Of a stretch of DNA of 64,000 nucleotides, positions 59,502-64,000 are shown in pieces. A program made the position numbers and the translations under genes. The stretch spans positions 1 through 64,000 of the forward strand of contig DASUKN010000033.1 in assembly GCA_036278715.1 (NCBI GenBank), in the 5' to 3' direction. Each line of letters opens with the position of its first letter. Positions within the stretch are counted from its first letter, which is position 1. This stretch comes from Udaeobacter sp025935755. Its GTDB lineage: Bacteria; Verrucomicrobiota; Verrucomicrobiia; Chthoniobacterales; UBA10450. The notes beneath the pieces were generated by a model that had not been told where the DNA came from, did no database searches, and worked only from the letters and a program-made list of their open reading frames with translations.

Positions 59502-60416
59502 ACGAAACCGACGGTAGTTACTGCGGCAATTTTCACGGCGCTGACTGGCATCGCGTTCGGAACCAGTTTGGATACAACGCGAATCGACCAGCTCACCGGG
59601 CTGAAAGGCAAGTTCAACGAGAAGGAGAGCGTCTACAAAGTCACGTTTCCTCGCAACGATGTGAAGGTTATTTTGGACGGCTGGGCGATGCCGCCGTTCA
59701 TGGGGCTCGGAACATGGGCCGCATTCACGCCCACAAAAAATGGGGCAATGGTGATGGGCGATACGGTCCTGTTTGAAGATGAAGTCACCCCCGCAATGTC
59801 AGCGGCGCTGGAGAACGGCCTTAATGTTACGGCGCTCCACAACCACTTCTTCTTCGATCATCCAAAAGTTTATTTCATGCATATCGCAGGCGAAGGACCG
59901 GTCGACACATTGGCCGGCGCGATCAAAAAAGTTTACGACGCTGCCAAACAAGTTCGCACGGCAAACGCGGCTCCGAAGGAATCGTTCGGCGGCGCGGCGT
60001 TGCCCGACAAAAGTTCGATCACCGCCGAGCCGCTGAACGAGATCTTTGCAGCGCAGGGAGAATCGAAAGACGGAATGGTAAAATTTACCTTCGGCAGATC
60101 TGCGACCATGCACGGCGTAAACATCTCCAAGGATATGGGTGTAAACACATGGGCCGCGTTTGCCGGGACGGACGACAACGCGATCGTCGATGGAGATTTC
60201 GTTGTCACTGAAGATGAATTGCAATCGACGCTCAGATCATTGCTCAGAGAAAAGATCAACATCGTCGCCATTCACCAACACATGACCCACGAAGAACCGC
60301 GGATGATGTTCTTTCATTACTGGGGCCGTGGCCGTGCAAAAGACCTGGCGCATGCAATCAAAGGCGCGTTTTTGGTTGCGGGCCTCCAGGAAGTTACCGC
60401 ACCGATTCACAATTGA
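59502..60416 (+). CDS. DUF1259 (LppY/LpqO-like) secreted protein, probable ACG start
   Basis: About 304 residues. The only ATG/GTG/TTG starts lie after the export signal (TTG at 59568). The frame upstream reads KPTVVTAAIFTALTGIAFGT, an ideal signal peptide, preceded by ACG at 59502 and the strong ribosome site AGGGGAAAAGG. So the start is either ACG or a mutated or misread ATG. Two DUF1259 repeats follow: KVTFPRNDVKVILDGWAMPP and FMGLGTWAAFTP...HNHFFFDHPKVYFMHIAGEGP, then VKFTFGRSATMHGVNISKDM and IVAIHQHMTHEEPRMMFFHYWGRG. His-rich motifs imply metal binding. Actinobacterial LppY/LpqO relatives are lipoproteins of unknown role. The stop overlaps the YncE-like start (TTGA). Confidence 0.85.
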   Translation, partial: TKPTVVTAAIFTALTGIAFGTSLDTTRIDQLTGLKGKFNEKESVYKVTFPRNDVKVILDGWAMPPFMGLGTWAAFTPTKNGAMVMGDTVLFEDEVTPAMSAALENGLNVTALHNHFFFDHPKVYFMHIAGEGPVDTLAGAIKKVYDAAKQVRTANAAPKESFGGAALPDKSSITAEPLNEIFAAQGESKDGMVKFTFGRSATMHGVNISKDMGVNTWAAFAGTDDNAIVDGDFVVTEDELQSTLRSLLREKINIVAIHQHMTHEEPRMMFFHYWGRGRAKDLAHAIKGAFLVAGLQEVTAPIHN

Positions 60417-61417
60417 CCCGACCATTCAGTTCGAAGGCAGTTTGCGGCGTCGCCGCGCTGCTTTATTGCCATGCAGCAGCGACAAGTCAGGCGCAATCTG
60501 CGCCGCTTACATTGAAACGAACGATTCCATTGCCAGGTGTCGAAGGACGCATGGACCACTTCGCTGCTGATGCGTCAGGTCAGAGATTATTCGTTTGCGC
60601 GTTGGGAAACGACAGCCTCGAAGTAATCGACCTGCGAAAGGGCGAGCGCGTGCGCGCGATCACCAGTCTCGGCGCACCGCAGGGAGTCGCATACGTACCG
60701 GAACTGAATCGCTTGTTCGTTGCCAATGACAAAGGCGGTATTTGCAACATTTACGATGCAAAGTCATTCCAACCTGCCGGCGAACTGAATCTGAAAGATG
60801 ATGCGGACAACATTCGGTACGATGACGCGGGAAAAAAAATCTATGTTGGATTTGGCAGTGGCGGTATTGCCATTGTGAATGCGACAGACGGGAAACAGAT
60901 CGGCTCAATTAAACTTCCCGCACATCCCGAAGCGTTCGCGCTTGAAATGAATGGGAACCGGATTTTCGTCAATGTTCCCAACTCACATCAGATCGCCGTA
61001 ATCGATCGCAGTAAGGGAGCAGTAGTTGCGAAATGGAAAACAGACCTGGCCTCCGCGAACTTCCCGATGTCGTTGGATGAATCGAATCACCGATTATTTA
61101 TCGCCTGTCGCGTGCCTTCGAAACTCATTGTGCTCGACACCGGATCTGGCGAGCTCGTCGCCAAGGTCGATCTCTCCGGTGATCCCGATGATCTGTTTTA
61201 TGACGCCAAGCGACGTCGCGTTTATGCGATCTGCGGCGCAGGAGAAATTGACGTGATCGAGCAGGTGGATCCAAACACTTACAAGGCGTTAACAAAAGTG
61301 AACACTGCAAATGGCGCTCGCACCGGGCTGTTTGTGCCCGCTCAAAACACACTGTTTGTCGCAGTTCCCCACCATGGATCGCAGCAAGCGGAGATTCGCG
61401 TCTACCAGGCAGAGTGA
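60413..61417 (+). CDS. YncE-like secreted beta-propeller protein
   Basis: A 334-residue protein starting at TTG (TTGACCC) that overlaps the DUF1259 stop by 4 bases, so they are translationally coupled. A signal peptide (CGVAALLYCHAAATSQAQS) is followed by propeller blades: HFAADASGQRLFVCALGNDSL, GVAYVPELNRLFVANDKGGI, NIRYDDAGKKIYVGFGSGGI, AFALEMNGNRIFVNVPNSHQ, SLDESNHRLFIACRVPSKL and DDLFYDAKRRRVYAICGAGE. Six or seven YVTN-type blades result. Such proteins bind DNA or peptidoglycan precursors in a few cases, but mostly have no known role. It is part of the chrA-proximal group. Confidence 0.86.
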   Translation: MTRPFSSKAVCGVAALLYCHAAATSQAQSAPLTLKRTIPLPGVEGRMDHFAADASGQRLFVCALGNDSLEVIDLRKGERVRAITSLGAPQGVAYVPELNRLFVANDKGGICNIYDAKSFQPAGELNLKDDADNIRYDDAGKKIYVGFGSGGIAIVNATDGKQIGSIKLPAHPEAFALEMNGNRIFVNVPNSHQIAVIDRSKGAVVAKWKTDLASANFPMSLDESNHRLFIACRVPSKLIVLDTGSGELVAKVDLSGDPDDLFYDAKRRRVYAICGAGEIDVIEQVDPNTYKALTKVNTANGARTGLFVPAQNTLFVAVPHHGSQQAEIRVYQAE

Positions 61418-61698
61418 TCGTACGGCGAGTGTTCGCTCGGGTTCAACGTGTTGCCGCTCTGCTTTACCGATTCCCACAACGCAAATTGTCGTTGTTGATG
61501 TAAAGTAAAAATATGGTTGCCGGCGAAATTGCCGACCATGACCGGATCAAACGGTGACGCGATGGTTTGCAAACCGCCGAGGTCTACATTTTCAATCACA
61601 CGGGAAATTCGACCGTCGTTATCAATGCCGACGAATGGTGTTCCGGATACATTTTCGTCACTCGTGTGTACTTCCGAACAATCGGTGAAACAGTAGAA
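61418..61698. other. 281-bp gap with no convincing gene
   Basis: A minus-strand open frame of 101 codons (61707-61402) covers the gap and contains TPFVGIDNDGRISRVIENVD. It lacks an export signal or recognisable domain, and its ends overlap both neighbours. It could be a remnant of a secreted-protein gene. I do not call it. Confidence 0.4.
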
Positions 61699-62439
61699 GT
61701 GCGACAATTAGCTATCGCGATGTTGGTGATCGCAGTGGTGCACGTTGCATTTGGACAAGGCGGCCCGCCGATGATCACGGATGATCCGGGCACTCCGGGC
61801 AATGGCAAATGGGAGAACAACCTGGCGATCATATTTGAGCACCGCCCGAATGAGAGCTCGCTTGATGTGCCAGAGATCGATCTGAATTACGGGGTAGGCG
61901 AACATTTTCAGCTCACATTGCAAGCCGCCCCGGTAATCAACCAGCGCGGCAACCACGGCTTAATTGGTGGGATAGGCGGAACTGAAGCGGCGGTAAAGTG
62001 GCGCTTTCTCGATGAGGCAGCCACTGGGGTCGCCCTGTCGATATTTCCGCGGGTCATATTCAATGTTTCGCAGGCGTCAGTGCGCCGCGGTCTCGCCGAA
62101 GACGGAACTCGTTTTCAAATTCCGTTTGAAATTGCTAAAGGTTTCGGGCCGTGGCATGGCGATGCCGAGTTCGGTCCTCGAGCGGGCACCGTCGGCCGCA
62201 GCGAATGGTTCGGTGGAATCGTTTGCGGATTAGATTTCTCGAAGCGGACCATGCTAATGGCAGAGCTGCATGACGAATCGCGAATGGATTTCAGGCGCAA
62301 CGTATTCGTCCTGAATTTCGGTTTGCGATATGAGTGGACGGCAAACGAGGTACTCATCGTTTCGATGGGGCACGAGCTTCGTTCGCCTGATCAGCCAACG
62401 GCCCTTATCGGCTATTTCGGTATGCAGTTTGTTTACTGA
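61699..62439 (+). CDS. Putative outer-membrane beta-barrel / transporter-like protein
   Basis: About 246 residues from GTG at 61699, which yields a signal peptide (RQLAIAMLVIAVVHVAFGQ) directly before the mature QGGPPMITDDPGTPGNGKWE. Amphipathic strands alternate through the protein: LDVPEIDLNYGVGEHFQLTL, EAAVKWRFLDEAATGVALSI, RNVFVLNFGLRYEWTANEVL and a C-terminal IGYFGMQFVY ending in an aromatic residue, as in outer-membrane barrels. The GPPMxTDDPxTPGxxxWE start is typical of a widespread family annotated only as transporter or outer-membrane protein. Substrate unknown. Divergent gene spacing suggests a separate transcript. Confidence 0.7.
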   Translation: MRQLAIAMLVIAVVHVAFGQGGPPMITDDPGTPGNGKWENNLAIIFEHRPNESSLDVPEIDLNYGVGEHFQLTLQAAPVINQRGNHGLIGGIGGTEAAVKWRFLDEAATGVALSIFPRVIFNVSQASVRRGLAEDGTRFQIPFEIAKGFGPWHGDAEFGPRAGTVGRSEWFGGIVCGLDFSKRTMLMAELHDESRMDFRRNVFVLNFGLRYEWTANEVLIVSMGHELRSPDQPTALIGYFGMQFVY

Positions 62440-62446
62440 ATTGATA

Positions 62447-63232
62447 TCAATGCGCTTTTGAAGCGGGCTTTTGCGGGAAAATCACGATCAACGCGATCAT
62501 CACCGCGACCAGGGTGAGCGACGCGGTGTAACGGCTCAGAGCCAGCCCGCCTTCTGCGAGTGGCTTGTCAAAAAAATCACCCAGAGTGGCTCCCAGCGGT
62601 CGGGTTAAAATAAACGCAGCCCAAAATAGAATGGCGCGCGAAAAACTCGTTAGGTAATAAGCAAGGAGAATCAGCAGTAGTAATCCAATGAAGATTCCAG
62701 CAGCACCGAGATAGCCAATTTCATTTGTATCAGCTACCCAATCGCCAAGCGCTGTTCCCAAGGTCTGGGAGAACATGATTGTCACCCAATAGAAAATTTC
62801 GACCTTCGGCGTGCTCACCGTTTCAATCGATATGCTTCCCGTTGCCCAGCGCCAGATCAGAAGCGACGCAATCACACAGAGCAGCAAAATGGTTGAACCA
62901 CCGGTATAGCCAATGCCAAGAGATCGCGTGCAGTAATCGGCCAGCGTTGTGCCGACAGTCGTCGTTGCGACAATAGTCAGCCAGAAAAGAAACGGATGGA
63001 ACTTCCTGGCACGGATCTGCACCAGAACCGCAACGATGAAAATGACGCCGAAAATTCCCGTCCCGATCAGGTAACCCGTGCCCTTCGCCTCGGGGCTCGT
63101 TTCGCCGAGCCACGACATGGTAACGGCGTCGCCCGCAGTTTCGCCGAGCGTAGTGGCGAGGATCTTAAGGATCCAAAATAGAAATGTTACCTGTGGTACC
63201 TTGGCGACGAGCTCACGTGTTTCTTTGTTCAT
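62447..63232 (-). CDS. COG4705 membrane protein with DUF347 repeats
   Basis: A 261-residue inner-membrane protein with about nine helices arranged as four repeats of an LGTxLGD-type motif: LATTLGETAGDAVTMSW, VATTTVGTTLADYCTRSL, MFSQTLGTALGDWVADTNEIGYLGA and LTRPLGATLGDFFDKPLAEGGLAL. The repeated TxGxxxxD signatures define DUF347. Homologues are found near metal-stress genes; a role in metal homeostasis has been proposed for some (MpeT-like), but this is unproven here. ATG 63232 has CTTTG-only upstream sequence and no strong SD. It converges on the outer-membrane-like gene with 7 bases between stops. Confidence 0.88.
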   Translation of the reverse strand: MNKETRELVAKVPQVTFLFWILKILATTLGETAGDAVTMSWLGETSPEAKGTGYLIGTGIFGVIFIVAVLVQIRARKFHPFLFWLTIVATTTVGTTLADYCTRSLGIGYTGGSTILLLCVIASLLIWRWATGSISIETVSTPKVEIFYWVTIMFSQTLGTALGDWVADTNEIGYLGAAGIFIGLLLLILLAYYLTSFSRAILFWAAFILTRPLGATLGDFFDKPLAEGGLALSRYTASLTLVAVMIALIVIFPQKPASKAH

Positions 63233-63405
63233 TTGTCACACAAAGAATGCGGTCTTTTTGAACTGCTTTTCAGCTAGGGGCTGGCTATCACAGACAAATC
63301 GCGTCCGCCGTGGACAGTGTCTGCCAACGTCGGGTGCAAATCGGCCGCAACTTTCGATGGATGCGGCGGCTTGAATAATCCCAACATATCCAACAAAACT
63401 CCGAC

Positions 63406-64000
63406 GTGCCCGCGCTGAAAGCCATTGCTGGTTTTTTAGGACTCAAACGCAATCTCGTCATCCTGCTCATTGCTATTTTTGTCATTGGAGCTGGCGAAGA
63501 ACTTTGGATGCGTTTTGTGCCGAAGTATCTGCAAGTGGTCGGCGCAACCGTGTTTGTTATTGGTGTTTACGACGCGTTGCGCACGCTGCTCGGTGCTGTT
63601 TACGCGTATCCGGGTGGAGTAATCGCAGACCGTTGGGGCCATCGGCGCGCATTCATCGTTTTTAATGTTGTTTCAATCGCCGGCTATGTCCTGGTCCTGC
63701 TTGTACCGCATTGGGGCGCAGTGATCGTGGGGATGTTTCTGTTTCTGTCGTGGACCTGCTTTTCGCTTCCCGCCAGCCTGTCGCTTGTCGGCGCTGCCCT
63801 CGAAGCAAATCGACATGCCATGGGTGTGGGTGTCCAAATGGTCGTTAGGCGATTGCCGATGATGATCTCGCCGATCCTGGGTGGGATCTTGATCGACTAC
63901 TTTGGAATTATTGGTGGCGTGCGGATTGCCCTGTTCATCTCGATCCTTTTCTCGGCAACGACCATTCTCGTACAGCGTTCGCTCCGCGAAAAATTCGACG
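63406..64000 (+). CDS. MFS transporter, 3' end outside the window
   Basis: Frame open from GTG at 63406 (VPALKAIAGFLGLKRNLVIL) to the last base. Six hydrophobic helices in this part: NLVILLIAIFVIGAGEELWM, the loop-2 motif GGVIADRWGHRRAFIV (MFS motif A, G-x-x-x-D-R-x-G-R/H-R), VSIAGYVLVLLVPHWG, VIVGMFLFLSWTCFSLPASL, GVQMVVRRLPMMISPILGGIL, and IGGVRIALFISILFSATTIL. It exports or imports a small solute by proton coupling; substrate not predictable. Start choice: no ATG precedes it in frame after a stop. Confidence 0.85.
   Translation, partial: MPALKAIAGFLGLKRNLVILLIAIFVIGAGEELWMRFVPKYLQVVGATVFVIGVYDALRTLLGAVYAYPGGVIADRWGHRRAFIVFNVVSIAGYVLVLLVPHWGAVIVGMFLFLSWTCFSLPASLSLVGAALEANRHAMGVGVQMVVRRLPMMISPILGGILIDYFGIIGGVRIALFISILFSATTILVQRSLREKFD

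Noticed and set aside
61402..61707. Minus-strand 101-codon frame across the YncE/barrel gap
   Set aside because: No start signal or family; both ends overlap neighbouring genes. It may be a gene remnant, but support is too weak.

Overview
The window looks like chromosomal DNA from a soil bacterium of the phylum Verrucomicrobiota, most plausibly the Chthoniobacterales (Udaeobacter-like) lineage. This rests on moderate GC, many small palindromic intergenic repeats, and typical protein families (DUF4142, HAF-repeat secreted protein, kinase plus TPR with an ECF sigma factor). The assignment is inference. There is no rRNA, CRISPR array, phage or intact insertion sequence. One tRNA-Ser(GCU) gene is present. 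Both ends are cut: a TPR protein at the left edge and an MFS transporter at the right edge.

Layout. 0-10.5 kb: housekeeping genes (group-2 sigma-70 factor, comM, yajQ, pgeF, a MarR-TolC pair, moeA) and the tRNA. 10.5-26.5 kb: accessory genes. These include a short peptide gene with a RiPP-leader-like start, a flavin-dependent halogenase-like protein, two GFA proteins, a PerM-type permease, an ECF sigma/serine-threonine kinase pair, and three genes fitting the kynurenine/2-aminomuconate route (aldehyde dehydrogenase, RidA-type deaminase, kynureninase). 26.5-34.7 kb: sirtuin, MgtE, DUF2059, M2 peptidase, cupredoxin and small secreted or membrane proteins. 34.7-43.3 kb: a complete aromatic/tryptophan operon, aroF-trpG-E-D-C-F-B-A. 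43.3-56.6 kb: a fused FAD/Fe-S oxidase with an SDR partner, a small predicted MarR regulon that includes an Anabaena-sensory-rhodopsin-transducer homologue, an enolase-superfamily enzyme, a ThDP oxidase, a phytoene-desaturase-like enzyme and TPR proteins. 56.8-58 kb: three paralogous copies of an unrecognised small protein. 58-64 kb: chromate transporter, DUF1259, YncE-like propeller, an outer-membrane-like protein and COG4705.

The most interesting signals are these. (1) Three near-identical palindromes (TATCGATnnTCGATAT type) sit at a marR gene, a membrane-protein gene and the ASRT gene, suggesting one regulon. (2) A 55-codon RiPP-like ORF lies about 1 kb from a halogenase-like flavoprotein, with a 14-nt Tn5 mosaic-end match at its 3' end that must be excluded as an artefact. 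(3) A dispersed palindromic repeat family has entered coding sequence: in frame inside the FAD/Fe-S oxidase, gene-breaking inside a DUF4440 relic, and at the trpF stop codon; a separate insert lies inside the sirtuin zinc module. (4) The octamer TCGTTAGG occurs 14 times by eye where about 2 are expected. (5) Several genes near 53-57 kb carry single-base frameshifts, which is either decay or assembly error.
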